A stretch of DNA of 12,381 bases from JAUVYV01 sp964394625 (GCA_964394625.1 CAYMYK010000084.1:1-12381), one strand, 5' to 3'; positions 1-6,671 are shown, numbered from the stretch's first letter. Notes: generated from the sequence alone by a model not told the origin. Made by a program: numbers and translations.

Positions 1-171
1 GAGGTCCACCCCAAGGATTTTAACAAGATAATGACAGAGCCAAACCGCTCACAAATCGTCGATAAGCTAAAATCCCTCGGCTTCAAATATGTCACTATCG
101 ACCTGCAGGGCTTCCGCTCCGGCTCAATGAACGAGGCCCTGTCCGATTCCGAAAAGAAAAAGAGTATTTAG
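1..171 (+). CDS. larE: LarE C-terminus, ATP-dependent sacrificial sulfur transferase (5' end outside window)
   Basis: Only the last 56 codons are in the window; the frame is open from base 1 to TAG at 169-171. The end carries GFKYVTIDLQGFRSGSMNE, which matches the conserved C-terminus of LarE as I recall it (GFRYVTLDLGGFRSGRMND in Lactobacillus plantarum). LarE is a cytoplasmic PP-loop enzyme that gives up a cysteine sulfur to build the nickel-pincer cofactor of lactate racemase LarA. The PP-loop domain lies upstream of the window. The gene converges with hicB. A second, diverged copy of the same C-terminus ends at 1047, so this 3' end has a history of recombination. The family call is confident for this tail. 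Whether the full gene is intact cannot be seen. Confidence 0.85.
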   Translation, partial: EVHPKDFNKIMTEPNRSQIVDKLKSLGFKYVTIDLQGFRSGSMNEALSDSEKKKSI

Positions 172-173
172 CC

Positions 174-230
174 ACGGCCTTTGGCTGCGGCCGTCGCCAC
201 AGACTGCGAGTATCCTGCCTTGCCGATACT
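174..230. terminator. Two hairpins between convergent larE and hicB, possible bidirectional terminator
   Basis: Directly after the larE stop, acggcc (174-179) can pair with ggccgt (189-194). A second stem pairs agtatc (209-214) with gatact (225-230), just before the hicB stop at 235-237. Neither has a strong T-run, so intrinsic termination is only likely, not shown. Position between two convergent genes is the main argument. Confidence 0.4.
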
Positions 231-234
231 TACT

Positions 235-570
235 TTATGAAGATAGTTTGGAGTTGACTAAGCGGTTTAGACTTATCTTTTCCTCTGTTGCCTCAGTGGC
301 GAGCCGACGATGCAGTTCCGGTGGCACTCTAACCATAAACTTGCCGCTGTACCTTCTCTCGGAAAGCGGCACCGGGATGGATTCACCGCCGGACTTCATA
401 TCCTTCACAACGTTGGAAACGACTCTGCGAATTCCTCTCAGTGCCTGCTCCGGATTGGGAGCAAGCCAGCTTAAGCTCGGGAACTCCGCACACAGCCCAA
501 TATATTGGTTGTCCTCTTCGGACCAAATCACACGATACGTATAATGGTCAATGTTTTTTTGTTTCTTCAT
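235..570 (-). CDS. hicB: HicB antitoxin of a type II HicAB toxin-antitoxin system
   Basis: This 111-residue protein is a full-length HicB. Residues about 10-70 form the partially degraded RNase H-like domain with the family pattern YRVIWSEEDNQYIGLCAEFPSL. Residues about 75-111 (KFMVRVPPELHRRL, then ISLNRLV) form a ribbon-helix-helix DNA-binding domain. HicB neutralises HicA by covering its active site and represses the operon through its DNA-binding domain. The ATG at 568-570 is preceded by GAGG about 7 bases upstream, inside the hicA 3' end; the two reading frames overlap by 23 bp, so translation is probably coupled. The RHH type of C-terminus fits the simple palindrome found in the hicA promoter. 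Recognition is confident and no defect is seen. Confidence 0.93.
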   Translation of the reverse strand: MKKQKNIDHYTYRVIWSEEDNQYIGLCAEFPSLSWLAPNPEQALRGIRRVVSNVVKDMKSGGESIPVPLSERRYSGKFMVRVPPELHRRLATEATEEKISLNRLVNSKLSS

Positions 571-808
571 TTTTCAACCTCTCGACGGCTTTGAGTACCT
601 GTTTTACCTGATACGCCCTGGCTCTGCCTTTATCATTCTGGATGTTGACGCGTGGGTCGCCTTGCCATGACATCCTATAAATCCTGTGACTTGTGCCGCC
701 TTGCCGGGCGGTTCCGAAATAATGGTCACATACACGGCACAGGTCTTTGAAGCGTATCCCTTTCGGATTGCTCTGCATCTTCCTTAAAATATCATCGATG
801 CCTGCCAT
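548..808 (-). CDS. hicA: HicA mRNA interferase toxin
   Basis: This 86-residue HicA toxin is a small double-stranded-RNA-binding-fold ribonuclease that cleaves mRNA when not bound by HicB. The sequence has the family layout: an N-terminal helix (MAGIDDILRKMQ), FKDLCRVCDHYFG, the active-site segment GGTSHRIYRM with the expected catalytic His41, then WQGDPRVNIQNDKG and a C-terminal helix. It is the first gene of the pair and overlaps hicB by 23 bp. The start at 806-808 fits family length, but no Shine-Dalgarno sequence precedes it. The predicted transcription start falls at or next to the ATG, so the toxin message may be leaderless and weakly translated, whereas hicB has a proper ribosome binding site. 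All key residues are present, so the toxin looks intact. Confidence 0.93.
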   Translation of the reverse strand: MAGIDDILRKMQSNPKGIRFKDLCRVCDHYFGTARQGGTSHRIYRMSWQGDPRVNIQNDKGRARAYQVKQVLKAVERLKNEETKKH

Positions 809-814
809 ACTTAA

Positions 815-843
815 ATAGTATCACTAATGATACTACCCGTCAA
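815..843 (-). promoter_or_regulatory. hicAB promoter with overlapping HicB-type palindromic operator
   Basis: On the minus strand, TTGACG (838-843) and TACTAT (815-820) are 17 bp apart and make a good sigma70-type promoter. A perfect inverted repeat, tagtatca (816-823) and tgatacta (828-835) with a 4-bp centre, overlaps the -10 box and much of the spacer. That is where a ribbon-helix-helix repressor such as HicB would bind to block RNA polymerase. Upstream of the -35 box, phased A and T runs (about 845-875) look like an UP element. Promoter and dyad are seen directly; HicB as the ligand is inferred from the family's known autoregulation. Confidence 0.75.
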
Positions 844-945
844 GAAAAATGTTCGGTTTTTTTTGAAAAAATGCCATTTTCTAAAGAATTCTTGTCCTAC
901 GCCGGAAAACTCCACCCTGATAATCCGTTCTGTGAAAGAAGCAGT

Positions 946-1047
946 GAAAAATTCAGGGCCCTCGGCTTCAAATATGTTACCGTGGATTTGCAGGGCTTCC
1001 GAAGCGGGTCGATGAATGAAGCGTTGACGAAGGAACAGAAAGGTTAG
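946..1047 (+). pseudogene. Second, diverged larE 3'-end fragment
   Basis: Codons from 946 to TAG at 1045-1047 read EKFRALGFKYVTVDLQGF and then RSGSMNEALTKEQKG, a second LarE C-terminus without the PP-loop domain. From the shared Leu, the next 22 residues match the copy at 77-142 with one substitution (Ile to Val). Over those 66 bases I count 15 differences, and 12 of the 13 changed codons are synonymous. So the fragment diverged while part of a working larE rather than by decay in place. The longest exact match is 19 bp (74-92 and 959-977). The frame stays open upstream to an ATG at 871, giving a possible 58-residue chimeric ORF whose first part is not LarE-like. Confidence 0.8.
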
Positions 1048-1673
1048 CCGTAACTTTTGGGATATAGTTCGCGCCCATATCCCCAAAGGAAATGGTCTAT
1101 CTCTTCAGTTGAACAATTCTGAAGATCATATTTGCACTTGAAAGATTCCATCGCCTGGCTGAACTGACCATAGTCATCAAGATGTTTACAAATATGCGCC
1201 TTGGTTTTTGGTTCCATCCCTTGCCCCAGAACCATGAACGGGTCTTTTATTTGGTAGTGAACAAGCATATCTTCAACAAACGAGTCATAAATTGGGTATG
1301 CAGGGTTGTGGAAGTGACAATACTTAGAAGCAAAAGAGTAAAAATTGCGAAGCGTTCTTTCATTTACCTGCACCTGCGCGATTTCATTAACTAACGTTTT
1401 GTCTGCTGAACTTATACGACAGTCTATTTTGAGGGAAAGAATCCTTCGCGCAACTGCGTCGATAGCATTTATCCTGGTACTATACATAGTATTGAGCACG
1501 CAAGCTTTGATCATAATGTTGTCAAAGGATGTGTTACCAGGGTATTGGGCAAATACAGTCTTAACCACACGTTCGCTCAAGGCGAACCGTTCATTATTTA
1601 CAAACTTCTGGTGGTACTCTTTGACTAGCTTCGGTGTTGCATCTTCAGGTAGCGTCTTTGTGTTCCTCGGCAT
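1044..1673 (-). CDS. Protein of unknown function, 209 residues
   Basis: I do not recognise the family. The frame is good: GAGG lies 8 bases before the ATG at 1671-1673, and the product is a soluble-looking protein of mixed charge with no signal peptide or membrane segment. The most distinctive stretch is residues 112-136, aromatic- and His-rich, containing FASKYCHFHNPAYPIYDSF. A second distinctive piece is IDHFLWGYGREL near the C-terminus. Such conserved aromatic/His blocks suggest an enzyme or nucleic-acid-acting protein of accessory islands, but this is only an impression. It lies 83 bp behind the nucleotidyltransferase gene on the same strand and could form a two-gene module with it. A perfect TATAAT (1688-1693) sits close upstream, without a matching -35 box. 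The stop codon overlaps that of the larE fragment on the other strand. Confidence 0.7.
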   Translation of the reverse strand: MPRNTKTLPEDATPKLVKEYHQKFVNNERFALSERVVKTVFAQYPGNTSFDNIMIKACVLNTMYSTRINAIDAVARRILSLKIDCRISSADKTLVNEIAQVQVNERTLRNFYSFASKYCHFHNPAYPIYDSFVEDMLVHYQIKDPFMVLGQGMEPKTKAHICKHLDDYGQFSQAMESFKCKYDLQNCSTEEIDHFLWGYGRELYPKSYG

Positions 1674-1756
1674 TGTTGTTACCTCGAATTATATGGTTTT
1701 ACGTAAGACGCCTTGTTCCTCACCGGGACTTTACCATAACGGCGTTGATTTCTTGA

Positions 1757-2287
1757 TTACAATCTGTTCAATTCTTCTCGGATGCTTTGCGGCAATGACG
1801 CTTCAAGCTGGCCGAACTTCTCGATGATGCGAAAGATGTCGGCTAAATCCTTTTGACGTTTGCTCTTGCGCCTTGTCTTATCCATATACGCCCAAACCTT
1901 GCCCTGTAACACGTCTTCAAGCCGGGCAACCATCATCGTGTAACCCAGCACATTTCTGTTATCCGCATTCGAAACGAAGCTCTGGTACCGCCTGTCTGTC
2001 TGAAGTTGAATCCGCAGGTCGGAGTCGGGACTGGTGATGTTCACGCTGTGCTCGAATTGCTCGACCTTTAACCCGTGCTCTTTGGCTGCTTCGCAGATAG
2101 CTCCAATATGCTCAGCTGCCGCGACGACATCTAAATCTAAGCTCACGACCGGCTCAACGTAAGCGTTTACGGCAAGTCCTCCAATCAGGCAGTACCGCGA
2201 GTTGGTTTTGGAAAGAATGCCCAGAAGAATCTGGATAATGTCGGATTTTCCGTTTGCCATCCGGTTAATGAATTCCTTGCCGGTCAT
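1757..2287 (-). CDS. AbiEii-like nucleotidyltransferase-fold protein
   Basis: This 176-residue protein has the minimal nucleotidyltransferase signature: YCLIGGLAVNAY (residues 32-43, with the Gly-Gly of the fold) followed by SLDLDVV (49-55), whose Asp51 and Asp53 would bind metal. Later come MMVARLEDVLQGK (118-130) and RQKDLADIFRI (144-154), the Lys-Asp motif typical of AbiEii/AbiGii-type proteins and relatives. Such proteins transfer nucleotides to RNA or protein and often serve as toxins in abortive infection or as MNT antitoxins. A third catalytic carboxylate is not obvious. The ATG at 2285-2287 is preceded by AAGGAAGGA at good spacing. No AbiEi-type winged-helix antitoxin or HEPN partner lies next to it; the nearest same-strand gene is the 209-residue unknown. 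Fold assignment is fairly sure, toxin role is not. Confidence 0.75.
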   Translation of the reverse strand: MTGKEFINRMANGKSDIIQILLGILSKTNSRYCLIGGLAVNAYVEPVVSLDLDVVAAAEHIGAICEAAKEHGLKVEQFEHSVNITSPDSDLRIQLQTDRRYQSFVSNADNRNVLGYTMMVARLEDVLQGKVWAYMDKTRRKSKRQKDLADIFRIIEKFGQLEASLPQSIREELNRL

Positions 2288-2349
2288 ACCATTCCTTCCT
2301 TTAAGCGAACGAATGAAACTCCAAAGATTGAAGGGTTCCTGTTTCGCAT

Positions 2350-2416
2350 ATTATCGTGTGAATTGTCGCCAAAGGCAAGAGCGATTTTTATGTCTGTTTT
2401 ACTATTGGCCTGTCAA
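2350..2416 (-). promoter_or_regulatory. Candidate tandem promoters for the nucleotidyltransferase gene
   Basis: On the minus strand, TTGACA (2411-2416) with CATAAA (2387-2392) at 18 bp, and TTGCCT (2373-2378) with GATAAT (2350-2355) at 17 bp, both point toward the gene starting at 2287. The first has a perfect -35 box, the second a 5/6 match at -10. They lie in the gap behind the convergently oriented end of nothing else: the upstream neighbour is the same-strand ggt, so this accessory pair is probably transcribed on its own. Confidence 0.45.
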
Positions 2417-2465
2417 CCGTGTTTATGCAGCCGGCAGAGGGACTGCGGCGACAAATAAATAACCC

Positions 2466-4205
2466 TCAATATCCGATTGCACAGCCGTCTTTTCGCGGGT
2501 CGCTGCCGCCGAAATAGCGCCTGGGATTTTCCTTTCGCCATATTCCCTGGTAGCCGCCGAAGACGCCGACGCCTGGCCGGACCTTGTGGCCCATCGCAAT
2601 CAGCTTGCCTCGTACCTCGTCGCTTATCCGGCGTTCCAGGGACACGCTTCCGCCGGCGGTCATTTTCAATCCCGTCGGCGTCGAGCTCTCGTTGTGCATA
2701 ACCCTGGGCTGCTCGCCCGCCTGCTGGATTGACATCCCGAAATCGATTATGTTCATCAGAATCTGTGCGTGTCCCTGCGGCTGAAAGGAACCGCCCATCA
2801 CGCCGAACGAAAACACCGGCTCGCCGGCTTTAGTCACGAACCCCGGTATAATCGTATGGAACGGCCGTTTGTGCGGCTCAAGTTTATTGACGTCATTCGG
2901 GTTCAGCGAGAACAACTGCCCGCGGTTCTGCAGCGCAAAGCCCAGACCCGTCGGCACGTAATGCGAACCCCAGGGGTAATAGATACTCTGTATCAGCGAA
3001 ACCATATTGCCGTTCTTGTCTGCCGTCGTCAGATATACCGTATCCGACGGCCCGGTAATCCTACCGGCCCTGACCTGCTTAGCCGCCCGTTTCGGGTCAA
3101 TCAGCTTTACCCGCTCGGCTGCATACTCCTTCGAGATGAGCCGTTTCACCGGCACATCGGCAAAATCCATATCTGCGTAATAGACGGCGCGGTCCTCGAA
3201 GGCCAATTTCTTCGCCTCGATAAACAGGTGAAGCTGCTCGGCTGAATTCGCCCCTAAACCCGCGATATCAAAATGCTCCAACAAATTCAGTATCTGCAGG
3301 GCTGCGATGCCCTGGCCGTTCGGCGGCAGCTCCCACACATCGTACCCGCGATAGTTCGAGCTTGCCGGCTCGACCCAGCTCACCTTATGCCCGGCAAAAT
3401 CCCGCATCGAAAACCGCCCGCCCTGCTCGGCCGAAAACTTCACTATCCGTTCGGCAATCTCGTCCTGATAGAACGTCTTCCATCCGCCGCGCGCAATAGT
3501 ATCGAACAAATCCGCAATATCGCGGTTCGTGAAGATGTCCCCATACGCAATTCTCTTCCCGCCCGGCATAAACGTCTTCGCCAAACTCGGATACTTCTCT
3601 CCGTCAATCGCTTCCCATGCAATCACCGGCGACAGGCCGAAACCGTCGCGGGCATAATGTATCGCCGGCTCCAGCACTTTCGCGATACCCGATTTACCGA
3701 ACCTGTCGAGCAATGCTCCCCAGCCGCTGACACAGCCCGGCACAGACCAGGAAAGCGGACTGTATAGCGGAATCTGTTCAAGACCCATTGCCTTCGCATC
3801 GGCCAGACTCCAGTCATAAGGCGACCTGCCGCTGGCATTCAGACCGTAGAGTTTGTTGTCTTTTTCAATCCAGGCAATCGCGAACAAATCGCCGCCCGGC
3901 CCGCAGCTCATCGGCTCGACAACGCCCAGCACCGCGTTTGCGCAGACGGCTGCGTCTATCGCATTTCCGCCGGCCTTTAGAATATCGATTCCCGCCATAC
4001 TCGCTAACGGCTGACTCGTGCACACGATTCCATCACGACAGACAACCGTTGACCGGTTCTGATTGCGGTACGCAAGTTTATCTTTGTCCATAAGTGCTGC
4101 CTTTCGAGTTCCGCCGAGCCGCTGTGCGCCGAAGCCCGGCCTTACGCCCAACATTGCCGTCCCGCAGGCGCCGCCGGCCAACTTCAAAAACTCCCGCCGT
4201 CTCAT
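2466..4205 (-). CDS. ggt: Gamma-glutamyltransferase, Tat-exported
   Basis: Gamma-glutamyltransferase of the Ntn-hydrolase fold cleaves gamma-glutamyl bonds (glutathione and related amides) after autocatalytic cleavage into two subunits. The N-terminus MRRREFLKLAGGACG is a twin-arginine signal followed by a hydrophobic core, so it is exported folded. Family motifs in order are GGNAIDAA, VEPMSCGPGGDLFA, NASGRSPYDW, LPPNGQG, then GPSDTVYLTTAD with the nucleophile Thr389 at the subunit junction. GFALQNRGQLFSL and FGVMGGSFQPQGH follow. Length is 579 residues, normal for the family. I place the start at the ATG 4203-4205 because AGGA lies 8 bases upstream; an ATG two codons earlier (4209-4211) leaves only 2 bases. 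The NASGRSP and MGGSFQPQGH variants suggest the YwrD-like branch. It follows the SIS gene by under 30 bp and is probably co-transcribed with it. Confidence 0.92.
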   Translation of the reverse strand: MRRREFLKLAGGACGTAMLGVRPGFGAQRLGGTRKAALMDKDKLAYRNQNRSTVVCRDGIVCTSQPLASMAGIDILKAGGNAIDAAVCANAVLGVVEPMSCGPGGDLFAIAWIEKDNKLYGLNASGRSPYDWSLADAKAMGLEQIPLYSPLSWSVPGCVSGWGALLDRFGKSGIAKVLEPAIHYARDGFGLSPVIAWEAIDGEKYPSLAKTFMPGGKRIAYGDIFTNRDIADLFDTIARGGWKTFYQDEIAERIVKFSAEQGGRFSMRDFAGHKVSWVEPASSNYRGYDVWELPPNGQGIAALQILNLLEHFDIAGLGANSAEQLHLFIEAKKLAFEDRAVYYADMDFADVPVKRLISKEYAAERVKLIDPKRAAKQVRAGRITGPSDTVYLTTADKNGNMVSLIQSIYYPWGSHYVPTGLGFALQNRGQLFSLNPNDVNKLEPHKRPFHTIIPGFVTKAGEPVFSFGVMGGSFQPQGHAQILMNIIDFGMSIQQAGEQPRVMHNESSTPTGLKMTAGGSVSLERRISDEVRGKLIAMGHKVRPGVGVFGGYQGIWRKENPRRYFGGSDPRKDGCAIGY

Positions 4206-4233
4206 TTTCATTTTCCTTTTCTTATCGAGGTGA

Positions 4234-5244
4234 TTATTGTTCCGTAAACGCGGCTCCGATTTTACGACCTCGTTCGGGTTTGTCTATGTTTATACCTAAG
4301 CCGATGCCGACATCCACGAGCAGATTCCAGCCGGCGGCTAAGTACGCATAGCCCGTCAGCTCGCCGGCGTCTTTGACCCTGATAGTCGGGAATATCGTTT
4401 CCTCCGCTGCTATTGCAAATACGTTGGCGCCTACGCCGTCGGCTATGAGTTTTTTGACCAGCTTCAGCTCCGATTTGTACGGGTCAACCAGTATCACCGC
4501 ATCGCCCGGCTGGATAACCTCTTCAACGCCGTGAAGCAGGTATGTTCCTTCAAGAAAGTCGCTTCTTTTGTGCGTAATCTCATTTACCTTCAGCGTAAGC
4601 TCCTCGGCCACCCCGTCGTTTCTGCCGGCAAAGTAAATCATACCGGCTTTGGCGACCTGCTTTGTTATCCGGGCATCTATCGGCTGTGTGAGCGCATCTT
4701 CGTAAGCATTGCTAATGGCATCGAGAGCGGCGTTTTTGCCCTGGATTTTGCCGATAAGCGAGCGGTAGAACACCGCCTGTTCTATGATACTCTTGGTGGC
4801 CGCCACCGCATCTTCGCTTCCACAGCTTAAAACGAATGTCTGGTCGGCTAAAGATTCTAACTTGGTGTCCCTGTTGGCCGTCAGGCCGAATACCCGCTTA
4901 TGACCGGTATCCCTCAGTGCCTTGACCAGGCTGAGTGTCTCTTTCGTCCGGCCGCTGTTGGAGGCCGCAAAAACCACAAATTTGCTTAAATCGTACTCCA
5001 TCGCCTGCAGCGAACCCTCTGTCGCCGTAGTTATGTCAAGCCCGTCCCGCATCGTTTGCGCCATAATGTTTTTGGCAGGGAAGATTCGGCTGGAGCCCTC
5101 GCCGGTGAAAAACAATCTGCCGGCCTGTTGAATCTGCGCCGCTGCATTATCCGCATCTTCGAGCTTAAAGCCCTTTACGATTCGCGGGACATCCATCATT
5201 TCTCGAACTAATGCAAATCTGGTGTACCTTTGCTCGTCTCTCAT
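4234..5244 (-). CDS. Double-SIS-domain phosphosugar isomerase/deglycase (GlmS-C/AgaS/FrlB-like)
   Basis: This 336-residue cytoplasmic protein has two sugar isomerase (SIS) domains. The first, about residues 40-165, contains FFTGEGSSRI and ASNSGRTKETLSLVKAL, the phosphosugar-binding Ser/Thr loops. The second, about 195-320, has EITHKRSDFLEGTYLLHGVE, comparable to the KEISYIHAEGYAAGELKHGP region of GlmS. The layout matches the isomerase half of GlmS without the glutaminase domain, as in AgaS or the deglycase FrlB. Its likely product is a ketose phosphate such as fructose 6-phosphate, which would feed the phosphofructokinase encoded just upstream. Exact substrate (amino sugar phosphate or Amadori compound) cannot be read from sequence. 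The ATG at 5242-5244 has GAGGA about 9 bases upstream. Family call is firm, reaction is inferred. Confidence 0.85.
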   Translation of the reverse strand: MRDEQRYTRFALVREMMDVPRIVKGFKLEDADNAAAQIQQAGRLFFTGEGSSRIFPAKNIMAQTMRDGLDITTATEGSLQAMEYDLSKFVVFAASNSGRTKETLSLVKALRDTGHKRVFGLTANRDTKLESLADQTFVLSCGSEDAVAATKSIIEQAVFYRSLIGKIQGKNAALDAISNAYEDALTQPIDARITKQVAKAGMIYFAGRNDGVAEELTLKVNEITHKRSDFLEGTYLLHGVEEVIQPGDAVILVDPYKSELKLVKKLIADGVGANVFAIAAEETIFPTIRVKDAGELTGYAYLAAGWNLLVDVGIGLGINIDKPERGRKIGAAFTEQ

Positions 5245-5282
5245 AGGATAATTTCCTCAAAAATGCAATCATGAACAACGCT

Positions 5283-5300
5283 TTTATACCCTTCAGGGTA
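5283..5300 (-). promoter_or_regulatory. Dyad abutting a -10-like box upstream of the SIS gene
   Basis: In the 138-bp gap between the phosphofructokinase and SIS genes, taccct (5287-5292) and agggta (5295-5300) form a perfect dyad. It touches a minus-strand TATAAA (5283-5288). No -35 box is present at the right distance. It could be an operator of an activator-dependent internal promoter, or a processing hairpin in a longer operon transcript. Confidence 0.3.
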
Positions 5301-5382
5301 ATAAATTCCCGCGAGTGAGATTTTAAGTTCTTGTTCTAAAGTTACTGACCCGCGAACGAACGGGAAATTTCAACCGGGAGCA

Positions 5383-6585
5383 CTATAATGAGCGGTTACA
5401 AGACAGCTTCGCATAGCTCGGCAGCTTTCCAATCAACGGCAGGAGGTAATCCAGATACGCCTGGGTTATGAAATTGCCTTCGCTGTTGATAAATTCGTCG
5501 GGCATCGGCTTTGCTTTTGCCGCCACCTCGGTCAGCGCGATTGTCCCCGTGCCGCATTTGTACGCACCGCCCGGCTGTCTTTCGAGCGTTACCATAACGC
5601 CGCTGACGCCGTTTTTGGCCAGCTCAACCGCCGAGCGGCCGCACATATAGGCCTCGTCAATATCCAGCTCGACAGTTCTGTCGGCGGCGCTCATCGGCAG
5701 CGATTCGGTAATCTGAAACTCCCCGCGGAATCCGAATTCATCCGAAATTATCCTGTGCAGCGCCATCGCCACACTTGTGCCGCCCATCGCACCGAATTCG
5801 ACATTTTTGAACTTGTCCGTTACCTGCGATGCACTAACCGGCGAGCCGTCCGCATAAGTAATGCCCTCGCCGGCCGCTATCGAGACCCAGCCATACTCAT
5901 CGTAACAGCGTTTTACACCGGCGATGAATTTGTCCCTGTCAAAATGCCTTTCCGGCAGGCAGAGAATGTGCGGCGCATCCGCTTCGGCCTGTTTGCCCGC
6001 CGCCGCCGCCGCCGTCAGCCAGCCCGCATCTCGTCCGATGGCCTGAAAAATAACAAACTGGTCAACCTTCTGCATATCCCTGGCAAGGACGCCCGCCTGC
6101 ATCACGCTGAGAGCGACATACTTAGCCGCACTGGGGAAACCCGGCGTATGGTCGGTTCCGTAAAGGTCGTTATCGACCGTCTTGGGGACACCGACACCGA
6201 TTAACTCGTAGCCCTGCTGCTTTGCATACGCCTGGACGCGGTGGATTGTATCCATCGTGTCGTTGCCGCCTATCAGGAACAGGTAGCGGATGTTGTGCTT
6301 TTTGAGCATATCCAAAATCAAGGGCAGCTCTTCGTCCGCCACCTTGTGCCGGCAGCTTCCAAGGGCGCTCGAGGGCGTGTATTTTAGCCGGCTGATTGTC
6401 TCGTCCGACTCCGAACCGAGGTCGATGATGTCCCCCTGCATAAAACCTTCGATGGCGAAGCGCATACCGAGAACCCTGTCAATCGAATCGAACTCCTTCG
6501 CCGCCTCGATTATCCCAACCAGAGAAGCATTGATTACGGATGTAGGCCCACCCGATTGACCGATGATTGCGTTACCTTTCCGCAT
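5383..6585 (-). CDS. 6-phosphofructokinase, predicted pyrophosphate-dependent
   Basis: This 400-residue PFK-family enzyme converts fructose 6-phosphate to fructose 1,6-bisphosphate. Motifs in order are GQSGGPTSVINASL (residues 9-22), LIGGNDTMDT (104-113), GVPKTVDNDLYGTDHTPGF (132-150) with catalytic Asp138, and QAIGRDAGWLTAA (181-193). Two positions are diagnostic: Asp109 after GGN, where ATP enzymes have Gly104, and Lys135 in PKTVDND, where ATP enzymes have Gly124. Both are known markers of pyrophosphate as phosphoryl donor, which makes the step reversible. The ATG at 6583-6585 has GAGGA upstream at slightly long spacing. The gene is divergent from the GATase-like gene and heads the PFK, SIS, ggt series. 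Family assignment is very firm; PPi dependence is strong inference. Confidence 0.93.
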   Translation of the reverse strand: MRKGNAIIGQSGGPTSVINASLVGIIEAAKEFDSIDRVLGMRFAIEGFMQGDIIDLGSESDETISRLKYTPSSALGSCRHKVADEELPLILDMLKKHNIRYLFLIGGNDTMDTIHRVQAYAKQQGYELIGVGVPKTVDNDLYGTDHTPGFPSAAKYVALSVMQAGVLARDMQKVDQFVIFQAIGRDAGWLTAAAAAGKQAEADAPHILCLPERHFDRDKFIAGVKRCYDEYGWVSIAAGEGITYADGSPVSASQVTDKFKNVEFGAMGGTSVAMALHRIISDEFGFRGEFQITESLPMSAADRTVELDIDEAYMCGRSAVELAKNGVSGVMVTLERQPGGAYKCGTGTIALTEVAAKAKPMPDEFINSEGNFITQAYLDYLLPLIGKLPSYAKLSCNRSL

Positions 6586-6641
6586 TTTTTACTTGTCCTC
6601 TATTCGAATAAACTCAACTTGTGCAAAATCCTCAATAACAA

Positions 6642-6671
6642 ATCTTACCTGTATGACAAATGCCTTGTCCA
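6642..6671 (-). promoter_or_regulatory. Candidate promoter of the phosphofructokinase gene
   Basis: Minus-strand TGGACA (6666-6671, 5/6 to consensus) and TAAGAT (6642-6647, 4/6) are 18 bp apart, giving a leader of roughly 50 bases. The -35 box overlaps the left arm of the dyad at 6668-6696. Confidence 0.45.

Noticed and set aside
811..1086. 91-codon minus-strand frame across the hicA promoter
   Set aside because: It contains the operator and promoter, is antisense to the larE fragment, and has no recognisable feature.
1345..1827. 160-codon plus-strand frame with hydrophobic segments
   Set aside because: It is antisense to the 209-residue protein, which has a good ribosome binding site; the hydrophobic look comes from antisense codons.
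2769..4093. Several plus-strand open frames across ggt
   Set aside because: They are Arg/Pro/His-rich shadows of a gene with full family motifs on the other strand.
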